Origin: Vibrio rhodolitus
GTDB lineage: Bacteria; Pseudomonadota; Gammaproteobacteria; Enterobacterales; Vibrionaceae
NCBI RefSeq assembly: GCF_003350325.1
Contig: NZ_QLYZ01000003.1
Coordinates: 882 to 64,881 of the forward strand
Direction of reading: 5' to 3'
Length of the DNA: 64,000 bases
In this document: positions 53,847-62,818 of the stretch, one piece after another
How positions within the stretch are numbered: position 1 is the stretch's first letter
How the letters are laid out: the number at the start of each line of letters is the position of its first letter
The notes under the pieces: model-generated
What the model was told of the DNA's origin: nothing
What the model saw: only the letters and a program-made list of their open reading frames with translations
The model's database searches: none
Made by a program: the position numbers and the translations under genes

Positions 53847-54878
53847 ATGACAGACCCAGTAAATCGCCGTATCGTACTCGCCTCTCGCCCAGTTGGAGCG
53901 CCTGTTGAAGAGAATTTTCGCCTCGAAGATGCAGCGAGACCAAGCCCAAATAATGGCGAAATGTTACTGCGCAGCGTTTACCTCTCACTTGATCCATACA
54001 TGCGTGGACGCATGAGCGATACCAAATCTTACGCCGATCCTGTCGAGCTGGATGAGGTCATGGTCGGCGGCACAGTGTGCCAAGTGGTTGAATCTAAACA
54101 CGCCGATTTTGAGCAAGGCGAGTGGGTACTTGCCTACACAGGCTGGCAAGATTACGGCATCTCAAATGGCGAAGGATTGATTAAGCTCGGTATGAACCCA
54201 ACCCATCCTTCCTACGCACTGGGCGTCATGGGTATGCCAGGTTTTACTGCCTATATGGGGCTATTAGATATCGGTCAGCCAAAGCAAGGTGACACATTAG
54301 TGGTTGCAGCTGCAACGGGCGCGGTAGGCTCTATGGTGGGTCAAATCGGTAAGCTTAAGGGCTGTCGTGTCATCGGCGTGGCTGGCGGTGAAGATAAATG
54401 CCGCTATGCGGTTGAACAACTTGGCTTTGATCATTGTATCGACCACAAAGCCGATAACTTTGCCGAGCAGCTCGCCGCTGCATGTGAGAACGGCATTGAT
54501 ATCTATTATGAGAACGTTGGCGGCAAAGTGTTTGATGCTGTGATGCCACTACTTAATACTGGCGCGCGTATTCCTCTATGTGGGTTAATCTCACAATACA
54601 ACGCTACTGCGCTTCCTGATGGTCCAGATCGCATGTCGATGCTGATGGCGCAACTGCTGATCAAACGCATCAAGATGCAAGGCTTTATCATCTTTGATGA
54701 CTACGCACACCGCTACGGCGAATTTGCGGCTGATATGTCGAAATGGCTAGCTGAGGGCAAAATTCACTACCGTGAGCATCTTGTGGAAGGACTGGAAAAT
54801 GCGCCCCAAGCTTTCATCGGTCTGCTGGAAGGTAAGAACTTTGGCAAGCTCGTTATCCAAACCAATCAACCACTTTAG
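53847..54878 (+). CDS. NADP-dependent medium-chain reductase, CurA-like
   Basis: A 343-residue zinc-free medium-chain dehydrogenase/reductase of the CurA/leukotriene-B4-dehydrogenase branch. The nucleotide-binding stretch AAATGAVGSMVGQIGKLKG is near residue 150, and the N-terminal SLDPYMRGRMSD motif is typical of the branch. It reduces alkenal/one double bonds, such as those of curcumin or lipid aldehydes. It is under a NemR-type operator and followed 9 bases later by a glutathione transferase gene, forming an electrophile-detoxification operon. Confidence 0.88.
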   Translation: MTDPVNRRIVLASRPVGAPVEENFRLEDAARPSPNNGEMLLRSVYLSLDPYMRGRMSDTKSYADPVELDEVMVGGTVCQVVESKHADFEQGEWVLAYTGWQDYGISNGEGLIKLGMNPTHPSYALGVMGMPGFTAYMGLLDIGQPKQGDTLVVAAATGAVGSMVGQIGKLKGCRVIGVAGGEDKCRYAVEQLGFDHCIDHKADNFAEQLAAACENGIDIYYENVGGKVFDAVMPLLNTGARIPLCGLISQYNATALPDGPDRMSMLMAQLLIKRIKMQGFIIFDDYAHRYGEFAADMSKWLAEGKIHYREHLVEGLENAPQAFIGLLEGKNFGKLVIQTNQPL

Positions 54879-54887
54879 GAGTGCCAA

Positions 54888-55508
54888 ATGATCACCTTAC
54901 ATCACTTAAATCAATCGCGCTCAAAGCGCATTATTTGGCTGCTAGAAGAACTCAATATCGAGTACCAAATTACCCCATATCTGAGAGACAAAGTGACCTT
55001 CCTTGCTCCGCCAGAGCTTAAAGCGGTCCACCCATTAGGCAAATCTCCGGTGATTGAAGAGGATGGCGTAGTGATTGCCGAATCTGGCGCGATTACCGAG
55101 CACTTAATTGCTAAATACGCGCCGAACGAACTCGCGCCTGAGCGAGATAGCGAAGACTACACTGAGTACCTGCAATGGCTGCATTTTGCCGAAAGCTCGG
55201 CTGCACTACCGCTATTGCTCAAAGTGTTTATCGCCAAAGATGGCGCGCCAACCAATTTCTTGGCTGATTACGCAGAAGCAGAGCTAGATAAAGTGATGAG
55301 CTATGTTGACGCACGTTTGGCGGGTAAGCGCTACTTAGTCGCAGACAAGCTCACCGGTGCCGATATTATGATGTCATTTATCATTGATATTTTAGCCAAG
55401 TTCAATGCTCTTGAGCGCTATGCCCATATCAGCCGCTATGCCAAGCAACTAGCAAGCCATCCGGCTTATCAAAAAGCACAACAGCTAGAAGCACAATACG
55501 ACATGTAA
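54888..55508 (+). CDS. Glutathione S-transferase
   Basis: A 206-residue cytosolic glutathione transferase. The N-terminal thioredoxin-like domain has LHHLNQSRSKRIIWLLEEL with the catalytic Ser or Tyr region, and the glutathione-binding SPVIEEDGVVIAESGAI motif. The C-terminal helical domain starts after residue 90. It is co-transcribed with the CurA-like reductase, which suits joint removal of reactive carbonyls and quinones. Confidence 0.9.
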   Translation: MITLHHLNQSRSKRIIWLLEELNIEYQITPYLRDKVTFLAPPELKAVHPLGKSPVIEEDGVVIAESGAITEHLIAKYAPNELAPERDSEDYTEYLQWLHFAESSAALPLLLKVFIAKDGAPTNFLADYAEAELDKVMSYVDARLAGKRYLVADKLTGADIMMSFIIDILAKFNALERYAHISRYAKQLASHPAYQKAQQLEAQYDM

Positions 55509-55529
55509 ACGGGTTTTGTTTTCACGCAT

Positions 55530-55560
55530 AAAAAAGGGTCGACAGTGTCGACCCTTTTAC
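55530..55560. terminator. Bidirectional terminator between GST and RND genes
   Basis: AAAAGGGTCGAC and GTCGACCCTTTT are perfect 12-base arms around AGT between convergent genes. Confidence 0.9.
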
Positions 55561-55578
55561 TTTGCTGTTAACTAAAGA

Positions 55579-58500
55579 TTATTTCGCTTCAGCTTTTTCC
55601 AGTTTACTTTGGCGGTACTCTTCGCGCTCACGCTTACTAAACAAGCGCTCAACCACAACGAAGAATAGCGGTACAAAGAAGATGCCTAGGAAGGTAGAGC
55701 CCACCATGCCACCTAGTACACCAGTACCGATAGCATTTTGTGCACCAGAACCTACGCCCGAGCTGATCGCTAGTGGCACAACACCAAGACCGAACGCTAG
55801 TGATGTCATTAGGATCGGACGCAGACGAACACGTACAGCGTGCAATGTTGCATCACGTAGGCTTGCACCTTTCTCGTAGTACTCTTTCGCAAACTCAACG
55901 ATTAGGATCGCGTTCTTAGTCGCTAGACCAACAGTCGTTAGAAGACCTACTTGGAAGAATACGTCATTTGGCAGACCACGTGCGTTCATCGCGACGATTG
56001 CACCGATTACACCTAGAGGCACAACCAGAATTACCGCGATAGGCACTGACCAGCTCTCGTATAGCGCCGCCAATACTAGGAATACAACTAGGATTGATAG
56101 AGCGTAAAGCGCTGGTGCTTGGTTACCAGATAGACGTTCTTCATAAGATAGACCGTTCCATTCGATACCAAAGCCTGTTGGCAATTTCGCCGCCATATTT
56201 TCGATGTCAGTCATCGCCGCACCGGTACTGTAACCCGGAACTGGCGCACCTTGGATGTTCACCGCTGGTAGACCGTTGAAACGCTCTAGACGTGGTGGAC
56301 CATATTCCCATGAACCGGTTGCGAATGCAGAGAATGGCACCATCTCACCCATGCTGTTACGTACGAACCACTTATCAAGGTCTTCTGGTTGCATGCGGTA
56401 TTGATCTTCACCTTGCACCATTACTTTCTTGATACGACCACGGTCGATAAAGTCGTTAACGTAAGAGCCACCCCACGCAGAAGCCAACACAGAGTTTACT
56501 TCGGCAATGTTTAGGTTAAGCGCACGCAGTTTAGAATGGTCGATGTACAATTGGTAAATTGGTGCATCTTCTTGACCATTTGGACGTACACCGACAAGGT
56601 TCGGATCTTGCGCTGCCATACCTAGCATTTGGTTACGAGCTGCGATTAGCGCTTCGTGACCATGACCACTACGGTCTTGTAAGTAGAAATCAAAACCACC
56701 TGCTGTACCCAGTTCCATTACCGCTGGCGGTACAAACGCAAATACCATCGCTTCTTTGATCTGCATAAACGCAGCCATTGTGCGACCCGCTACAGATTGA
56801 ACGTCAGTACCCGGTGCTGTACGCTCATCCCATGGTTTTAGGTTGATGAACGCCATACCCATGTTTTGACCCATACCAGCGAAGCTGAAGCCCGCTACGG
56901 TAAACACAGATTCTACAGAGTCTGCTTCTTGGGTATTTAGGTAAGTTTCCATCTTATCAAGCACTTTTAGTGTGCTCTCTTGCGATGCGTTCGCAGGCAG
57001 AATTGCTTGAGCAAACATTACGCCTTGGTCTTCATCTGGAAGGAAGGCAGTTGGCATGCGCAAGAATAGGTAACCCGTACCGATAGTGATAGCAATAAAC
57101 ACCAAGAACATACGACCAGTACGTTTGATGATGCTCGCTACACCTGATTCGTAGCGGTTAGTACAGCTATCGAACCAACGGTTAAATGCACCAAAGAAAC
57201 CTTTGTCTGTGTACGCGTGACCTTTCTCAACTTGCTTAAGCATAGTTGCACAAAGTGCTGGAGTCAGAATCATCGCAACCAGTACCGATAGCGCCATCGC
57301 AGATACGATGGTGATCGAGAACTGACGGTAGATAACACCGGTCGAACCTGACATAAATGCCATCGGAACGAATACCGCTGATAGCGTTAGACCGATACCA
57401 ATCAGTGCACCAGTGATCTGGTCCATCGACTTGCGCGTCGCTTCAAGCGGCGTACAGCCCTCTTCTGACATGATACGTTCAACGTTCTCTACTACAACGA
57501 TGGCATCGTCCACCAGAAGACCGATGGCGAGTACCATCGCAAACATCGTCAGCATGTTTACTGAGAAGCCAGCTGCCGCCAAGATACCGAACGTACCTAG
57601 TAGTACAACCGGAACCGCGATCATCGGAATAAGCGTTGCACGGAAGTTCTGCAAGAATAGGTACATGATAACGAATACCAGTACGATCGCTTCTAGCAGT
57701 GTCTTCACTACGCCTTCAATCGAGCTACTAACGAATGGCGTGGTATCAAATGGCACCACCATTTCTAGACCCGGCGGGAAGAACTCTTCCAACTCAGCCA
57801 TACGCTCCAAAACCGCATCTTTAGTGTCTAGGGCGTTCGCGCCACTCGACAGCTGAATCGCAATACCGGATGCCTGTTTACCATTATAGAAACCAGCAGT
57901 CATGTAGCTTTCTGCACCAATTTCAACTTTGGCTACATCGCTTAGCAGTACTTTTGCACCTGTGGTATCAGACTTCAGCACAATGTTGCTGAACTCTTCA
58001 GGCGTTTGCAGTAACGATGACGATGAAATCGTTGCGTTAAGCTGTTGACCTTGAACAGAAGGTACCGCACCCAATTGACCCGCAGAAACCTGAGCGTTTT
58101 GCTCACGAATTGCATTCATTACGTCATTGGTGGTTAGGCTGTACTGGTTCAGTTTCAGAGGGTCTAGCCAAATACGCATTGCGTATTGCGCACCAAACAA
58201 TTGAATATCACCCACACCAGCCACACGGCTGATCGGGTCTTGAATATTCGATGCTACGTAGTCCCCGATATCCGCTTCGTCCATCGAACCATCTTCGGAG
58301 ACGAAACCTAATACCATCAAGAAACCACTACCCGCTTTGTTAACACTTACACCTTGCGCTTGCACCACTTGTGGCAGCAAAGGCATCGCTAACTGCAGTT
58401 TGTTCTGAACTTGAACTTGAGCAATATCGATATCTGCTTCAGCGTTAAACGTTAGCGTAATAGTTGCGTTACCAAAACTGTCACTTTGACCAGCAATATA

Positions 58501-58728
58501 GCGCAGATGGTCAAGACCAGTCATACGCTGCTCAATCACCTGAGTTACTGAATCTTCTACTGTTTTAGCCGAAGCACCAGGGTAGTTTGCGTTAATTACA
58601 ACCGTTGGCGGCGCAATCGTTGGATATTGCGACACCGGCAGAGCGAAAATCGACAACGCACCTGCAAGCATGATGATGATTGCAATCACCCATGCAAAGA
58701 TCGGTCGATCAATAAAATAACGAGCCAT
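55579..58728 (-). CDS. RND multidrug efflux pump, inner-membrane transporter (AcrB-like)
   Basis: A 1049-residue RND transporter, the same length as E. coli AcrB. It starts [17 protein letters not shown], as HAE1-family pumps do. The proton-relay aspartate pair lies in [16 protein letters not shown] (near residue 407). Two large periplasmic loops sit between helices 1-2 and 7-8. It exports drugs, bile salts and dyes across the envelope with the adaptor encoded directly upstream; an outer-membrane TolC is not in the window. Confidence 0.95.
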   Translation of the reverse strand: MARYFIDRPIFAWVIAIIIMLAGALSIFALPVSQYPTIAPPTVVINANYPGASAKTVEDSVTQVIEQRMTGLDHLRYIAGQSDSFGNATITLTFNAEADIDIAQVQVQNKLQLAMPLLPQVVQAQGVSVNKAGSGFLMVLGFVSEDGSMDEADIGDYVASNIQDPISRVAGVGDIQLFGAQYAMRIWLDPLKLNQYSLTTNDVMNAIREQNAQVSAGQLGAVPSVQGQQLNATISSSSLLQTPEEFSNIVLKSDTTGAKVLLSDVAKVEIGAESYMTAGFYNGKQASGIAIQLSSGANALDTKDAVLERMAELEEFFPPGLEMVVPFDTTPFVSSSIEGVVKTLLEAIVLVFVIMYLFLQNFRATLIPMIAVPVVLLGTFGILAAAGFSVNMLTMFAMVLAIGLLVDDAIVVVENVERIMSEEGCTPLEATRKSMDQITGALIGIGLTLSAVFVPMAFMSGSTGVIYRQFSITIVSAMALSVLVAMILTPALCATMLKQVEKGHAYTDKGFFGAFNRWFDSCTNRYESGVASIIKRTGRMFLVFIAITIGTGYLFLRMPTAFLPDEDQGVMFAQAILPANASQESTLKVLDKMETYLNTQEADSVESVFTVAGFSFAGMGQNMGMAFINLKPWDERTAPGTDVQSVAGRTMAAFMQIKEAMVFAFVPPAVMELGTAGGFDFYLQDRSGHGHEALIAARNQMLGMAAQDPNLVGVRPNGQEDAPIYQLYIDHSKLRALNLNIAEVNSVLASAWGGSYVNDFIDRGRIKKVMVQGEDQYRMQPEDLDKWFVRNSMGEMVPFSAFATGSWEYGPPRLERFNGLPAVNIQGAPVPGYSTGAAMTDIENMAAKLPTGFGIEWNGLSYEERLSGNQAPALYALSILVVFLVLAALYESWSVPIAVILVVPLGVIGAIVAMNARGLPNDVFFQVGLLTTVGLATKNAILIVEFAKEYYEKGASLRDATLHAVRVRLRPILMTSLAFGLGVVPLAISSGVGSGAQNAIGTGVLGGMVGSTFLGIFFVPLFFVVVERLFSKREREEYRQSKLEKAEAK

Positions 58729-58740
58729 TATGAATCCCTA

Positions 58741-59886
58741 TTAGCTTGCTTTTTCATCACTGATTAGTGACGGAGCAACCGTAGCGCCCGGACGGATTTT
58801 TTGTAATCCTTCCACCACGATCTTGTCGCCATCTTTCAAGCCAGAAGTAATTAGCCATTGGTTATCAATTGCTTCCGCAGTCGTTACGATGCGAGATTCA
58901 ACTTTGTTGTTTGCATCCACAACCATAGCGATAGCTTGACCACGAGGGTTACGAGTAATTGATTTTTGTGGCACTAGAATCGCCGCAGGATCGGTACCTA
59001 CTGTGATGATTGTGCGAACAAACATACCCGGCAGCAGAGTGCCTTCTGGGTTAGGGAACTCAGCGCGCAGTGTTACCGCACCTGTGGTTTCGTTAACCGT
59101 TACTTCCGCAAACTTCATTGAGCCTTCGTGCTGGTATACGCTGCCATCTTCTAGGATCAGACGTACTTGAGCTGATTCAGGTTGTTGCAGCTGACCACTT
59201 GCAATGCGTTGCTTCAGACGCAGCATTTGCGTGCTTGATTGCGCGATATCAACATTGATTGGATCAAGTTGAGAAATCTTCGCTAGCGCTTGACCTTGGT
59301 TAGCGGTAACTAGAGCACCTGGCGTCACGCTAGATTTACCAATTTGACCAGAAATAGGCGCTTGCACTTTTGTGTAAGCTAGGTTGATTTCAGCGTTGTT
59401 GATCGCCGCTTTCGCTACTGCCACACTTGCTTTCGCTTCAAGGTAGGCAGCTTCCGCTTGATCAAAATCTTGTTGGCTGATTGCTTTCGTTTTCAATAGC
59501 TCTTTAAAACGCTTCGCCGTTGCACCAGTTGATGCAAGTGCTGCTTCTGCGCGTTTTAGTTCCGCTTTAGTACTAATCAGTGCCGCTGCATAAGTTGCAT
59601 CATCAATTTGGTACAGAGATTGACCTTGTTCTACGTAACCACCTTCGGTAAAGCTACGTGCAAGCACGATACCATTTACCTGTGGACGAACTTCAGCTTC
59701 CATATACGCTCGGCTACGACCAGGCAATTCCATCGTAATTGCTTGTGGTTGGCTTTTCAGTTCGATGATATTAACCGGAACAGCCGGTGGTGTTTGGTCT
59801 TGAGATGCCGCATGTGACGACATGTCACAACCAGACAACCACAATGCAAGCGAAATTGCAGAAGCAATCCTAAGTTTGTTGTTCAT
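58741..59886 (-). CDS. RND periplasmic adaptor lipoprotein (AcrA-like)
   Basis: A 381-residue membrane-fusion protein. The lipobox LWLSGC places the acylated cysteine near residue 20. The lipoyl half-motifs are VRPQVNGIVLARSFTEGGYV and KVQAPISGQIGKSSV, with an alpha-hairpin between them. It connects the RND transporter to the outer-membrane channel and is the first gene of the two-gene operon. The long upstream region (59887-60687) holds its promoter. Confidence 0.93.
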   Translation of the reverse strand: MNNKLRIASAISLALWLSGCDMSSHAASQDQTPPAVPVNIIELKSQPQAITMELPGRSRAYMEAEVRPQVNGIVLARSFTEGGYVEQGQSLYQIDDATYAAALISTKAELKRAEAALASTGATAKRFKELLKTKAISQQDFDQAEAAYLEAKASVAVAKAAINNAEINLAYTKVQAPISGQIGKSSVTPGALVTANQGQALAKISQLDPINVDIAQSSTQMLRLKQRIASGQLQQPESAQVRLILEDGSVYQHEGSMKFAEVTVNETTGAVTLRAEFPNPEGTLLPGMFVRTIITVGTDPAAILVPQKSITRNPRGQAIAMVVDANNKVESRIVTTAEAIDNQWLITSGLKDGDKIVVEGLQKIRPGATVAPSLISDEKAS

Positions 59887-60687
59887 TTAATCTCCATTGA
59901 AAAATTTCAACTTAACGCAGATCTTTACCCTCAAAATGGAATTGTGCTAATCGCCAAATAGGCAAAACACACCCAATGTAAGAGTGCTTTATTTATAAAA
60001 TTTGAAATCCACCCTTCTAGTGAAAAGGCGTTTACTATCCAGATGGTAAATAACGCATGTAATATGCCACAAATAGTGGGATCAATGTAGAGAAAAATAT
60101 CGAATTAATAAATAATTTTTCTATAGTGAGTAACTAAATTTTACCATTAGCCAAATCATACAAGTCGATTAAAATTATTTATGGTCAAACCAAGCCAAAT
60201 TAACCTCATAAATTTAACATATAGATCCAGTTAACAGTTTCATCAAAACTATGATTTACTGCCGTTATCTGCTCATAAACCGGAAAATAAAACCATTAAA
60301 ATCAGCCGTTTAAACCAAAATAATTTAACAATCCTCCATGATAACAGACTAAGAACAACACGATATACGCATCCAAAAAAGGACCATCACAAACGAACTC
60401 AGTTAAATAAATGTTACTTACCACTGTAATTAAAAGATTGCTTTTTTAAAAAAAACGTGTGCAATTGAAACACATTTTTTAGGTTTGCCTAAATTAATAA
60501 TCCCTACATTTATTCCATTATTTTCTACAAAATAAATGCGATAAATTCACCGTGTTTTATTGGTTAAACCCAACCACAAACGCTCACATTGTGACCAAAC
60601 TTCAGTGTTAAGCTAAAAAAAAGCAGCCACATGGGCTGCTAATTAAATGAAGTTCTCTATCAACGATATTAAGTCAACTCTTTGCCA
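59887..60687. other. Long AT-rich intergenic region upstream of the RND operon
   Basis: About 800 bases with no credible gene. It contains AAAAAACGTGT...ACACATTTTTT arms at about 60448-60480 and the terminator of the MarR gene at 60613-60640. The pump operon carries no adjacent dedicated regulator, so remote control or a small RNA here is possible but not shown. Confidence 0.5.
60613..60640 (-). terminator. Intrinsic terminator after the MarR gene
   Basis: AGCAGCC and GGCTGCT arms on the minus strand around CATGT, followed by eight T. Confidence 0.88.
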
Positions 60688-61167
60688 TCAAGATTCAGGC
60701 ATCAGTTTCTCTAGTAGCTGCTGCAACTGTTGTTGCTCTGAAGCAGACAAAGGCGACAATAAATCATCCATATTCGCCACATGCTGGGTCACTACATCGT
60801 CAACCAAAGCAATTCCCTGTTCAGTTAGATAAACTTTACAGCTGCGTCTATCTTCATCACTCGCCGTACGTGCCACCCAACCCGCTTGCACCAGTTTTTC
60901 TAAGTTGGTGCTCACCGCGCCTGACGATAACATGGTCGAGCGATAGATCTCTGTCGGAGTGGCTGGTTGGTTAACCCTGCGCAAAGTTGCCAAAATATCA
61001 AACTCGGTCGAACTTAAGCCTTTCAGTTTAAAGAACCCATCAATTTTTTTTTGCCATTCACCACTGGTGCGGCGAACGCGTCCAATAATCCCCATAGAAG
61101 TACAATCTAGATCTGGTCTTACTAATGACCATTGCAGCAAAACGTTAGCAACTTTATCAATTGGCAT
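60688..61167 (-). CDS. MarR-family regulator
   Basis: A 159-residue winged-helix regulator. The recognition region PTEIYRSTMLSSGAVSTNLEKLVQAGWVAR (about 75-105) and the wing SDEDRRSCKVYLTEQG are classical MarR features. The start MPIDKVAN follows AGGGGAAA; a longer frame adds 14 residues. It is divergent from an EamA exporter/FMN-reductase operon, and two similar palindromes in the shared 106-base intergenic region are its likely operators, so it probably represses both directions. Confidence 0.87.
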   Translation of the reverse strand: MPIDKVANVLLQWSLVRPDLDCTSMGIIGRVRRTSGEWQKKIDGFFKLKGLSSTEFDILATLRRVNQPATPTEIYRSTMLSSGAVSTNLEKLVQAGWVARTASDEDRRSCKVYLTEQGIALVDDVVTQHVANMDDLLSPLSASEQQQLQQLLEKLMPES

Positions 61168-61178
61168 TAATTTTCCCC

Positions 61179-61202
61179 TAAATATCTTTTCAAAAAGATA
61201 CT
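61179..61202. promoter_or_regulatory. MarR-type operator, copy 1
   Basis: AAATATCTTTTCAAAAAGATACTT is an imperfect palindrome directly upstream of the MarR start. It shares the ATCTTTT-N2-AAAAGAT core with copy 2. Confidence 0.65.
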
Positions 61203-61234
61203 TGAACAAAAGTTATTCTTTTAGTAATTTACAA

Positions 61235-61260
61235 AAAGTATCTTTTGGAAAAGATACTTT
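61235..61260. promoter_or_regulatory. MarR-type operator, copy 2
   Basis: AAAGTATCTTTT and AAAAGATACTTT are perfect 12-base arms around GG, 14 bases before the exporter start codon. Confidence 0.75.
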
Positions 61261-61273
61261 ACAGGAGTATTTT

Positions 61274-62170
61274 ATGCAATCAGGAAGAACAACTTTACTA
61301 CTTACGTCACTCGCCCCCATCATTTGGGGCAGCACTTACATCGTGACAACGGAGTGGCTACCGGAAAATAGTCCACTCATGGCTTCAGCGATTCGTGCCC
61401 TACCCGCCGGCTTACTGCTGGTACTATTCACCCGAACTTTGCCAAATAGCCAATGGTGGCTAAAACTCGCGAGCTTGGGCATTCTCAATATTGGTTTGTT
61501 CTTCTATTGCTTATTTTACGCAGCCACCTACTTACCAGGAGGTACCGCTGCCCTGCTGATGGCATCGCAACCTGTCATCGTAATGCTGCTTAGCTGGTAT
61601 CTACTCAATACAAAACTGACATGGCGTCAAGGAATCGCTAGCGTCATCTCCTTTGCTGGGGTAGCGCTTTTGGCGGCAAACAGCGAAGTATCACTCAACG
61701 TTGCTGGGGTAGTGCTCGCCCTAACAGGCACAGTCAGTATGGCATCAGGCGTGGTACTGACCAAAAAATGGGGGCGCCCAGAGAATATGTCGATGCTCAG
61801 TTTCACTGGCTGGCAGTTGCTTTTCGGCGGTATTTTCTTACTGCCGATAGCGCTGTGGGTTGAAGGTGTACCGAGCCAACTCACCACTATTAATTACATT
61901 GGCTATGGCTATCTCAGTGTGTTTGGCGCCCTACTCGCCTACTACCTGTGGTTTAGAGGCATCGATCAACTGCCTACGGTTAGTGTCTCTTTCCTTGGCT
62001 TTCTAAGCTCAGTTTCAGCGTGTTTACTTGGATATTTCTTCCTAAATGAGAAGTTGAGCGCATTACAGATCATCGGGGCGTTTGCCGTGCTACTAGCTAT
62101 TGCACTTGCTTCACCCTTCAAGTTTAATTCTCTACTTAATTTCCACGTCAAAAAAAGGAATTTACAATGA
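61274..62170 (+). CDS. EamA/DMT-family transporter
   Basis: A 298-residue inner-membrane protein of ten helices made of two EamA repeats. Family features include APIIWGSTYIVTTEWLP in helix 1 and the second-repeat RGIDQLPTVSVSFLGFLSSV. It probably exports a metabolite or drug. The ATG at 61274 follows CAGGAG; a longer open frame across the MarR gene region is not real. It overlaps the FMN reductase gene by four bases and is controlled by the divergent MarR protein. Confidence 0.88.
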   Translation: MQSGRTTLLLTSLAPIIWGSTYIVTTEWLPENSPLMASAIRALPAGLLLVLFTRTLPNSQWWLKLASLGILNIGLFFYCLFYAATYLPGGTAALLMASQPVIVMLLSWYLLNTKLTWRQGIASVISFAGVALLAANSEVSLNVAGVVLALTGTVSMASGVVLTKKWGRPENMSMLSFTGWQLLFGGIFLLPIALWVEGVPSQLTTINYIGYGYLSVFGALLAYYLWFRGIDQLPTVSVSFLGFLSSVSACLLGYFFLNEKLSALQIIGAFAVLLAIALASPFKFNSLLNFHVKKRNLQ

Positions 62171-62760
62171 AATTGACGATTGTATCTGGAAGTCAGCGAG
62201 CAAAATCCCAAAGCCTCAATGTGGCTAAGTACTTAGCAAAACTGGCCAATACTCACTTCACAGAAGTTGATGTGTTAGATCTTTACGAGCTCAACCTACC
62301 GTTTTGGAACGAAGGTGTGTGGCAAGGTGGCGAAGAGTGGAAGCAATGGACACCGATCGCTGAGAAACTAAAGCAGTCTGATGCTTTTGTATTTATTTCT
62401 CCAGAGTGGCACGGCATGGCAACGCCAGCACTGAAGAACTTTCTCCTGCTCACTAAAGACGATGAGCTCGCGCATAAGCCAGCGCTACTAGTGGGCACAT
62501 CAGCCAGCGTAAACGGTGTTTACCCAATTAGTGAGCTTAAAGTGTCAGGTAACAAAAACAACCATGTCTGTTTTATTCCTGATCATCTTATCTTCCGTAA
62601 TGTGCAAGACATCATCGATGAGAACTTCGATTGTCAAAATGAATCACTGCATGAGCGCAGCGTGTACACAGTAGCGCTACTTGCCGGCTATGCTCGCGCA
62701 CTGGCGCCACTGCACGGTGATATGCTCGCCGCAGGCAAGCCGTTTCGCTTTGGTATGTAG
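62167..62760 (+). CDS. NADPH-dependent FMN reductase-family flavoprotein
   Basis: A 197-residue flavodoxin-fold protein. The FMN phosphate-binding loop GSQRAKSQSLNVAKYLA opens the chain (about residues 8-24), and SPEWHGMATPALKNFLLL (about 79-96) is the second FMN contact typical of this family. It may reduce quinones, azo dyes or other electrophiles. Its start codon overlaps the exporter stop, so both are made together under MarR control, suggesting an export plus detoxification pair. Confidence 0.86.
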   Translation: MKLTIVSGSQRAKSQSLNVAKYLAKLANTHFTEVDVLDLYELNLPFWNEGVWQGGEEWKQWTPIAEKLKQSDAFVFISPEWHGMATPALKNFLLLTKDDELAHKPALLVGTSASVNGVYPISELKVSGNKNNHVCFIPDHLIFRNVQDIIDENFDCQNESLHERSVYTVALLAGYARALAPLHGDMLAAGKPFRFGM

Positions 62761-62779
62761 TTACGTACTAGAGAAAGCA

Positions 62780-62804
62780 AAAGGAGCGCCAATGCGCTCC
62801 TTTC
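62780..62804. terminator. Bidirectional terminator
   Basis: AAAGGAGCGC and GCGCTCCTTT are perfect arms around CAAT, between the convergent FMN-reductase and acyl-CoA synthetase genes. Confidence 0.85.
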
Positions 62805-62818
62805 TATTTGGTTCCGAT

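Noticed and set aside
57413..57856. 147-codon frame opposite the RND transporter gene
   Set aside because: It is rich in Ser, Thr and Asn, as antisense frames of membrane-protein genes often are, and lies wholly within the RND gene.
60959..61273. Long N-terminal extension of the exporter frame across the MarR gene
   Set aside because: The added 105 residues are translated opposite to a well-supported MarR gene, and a good ribosome binding site precedes the ATG at 61274.
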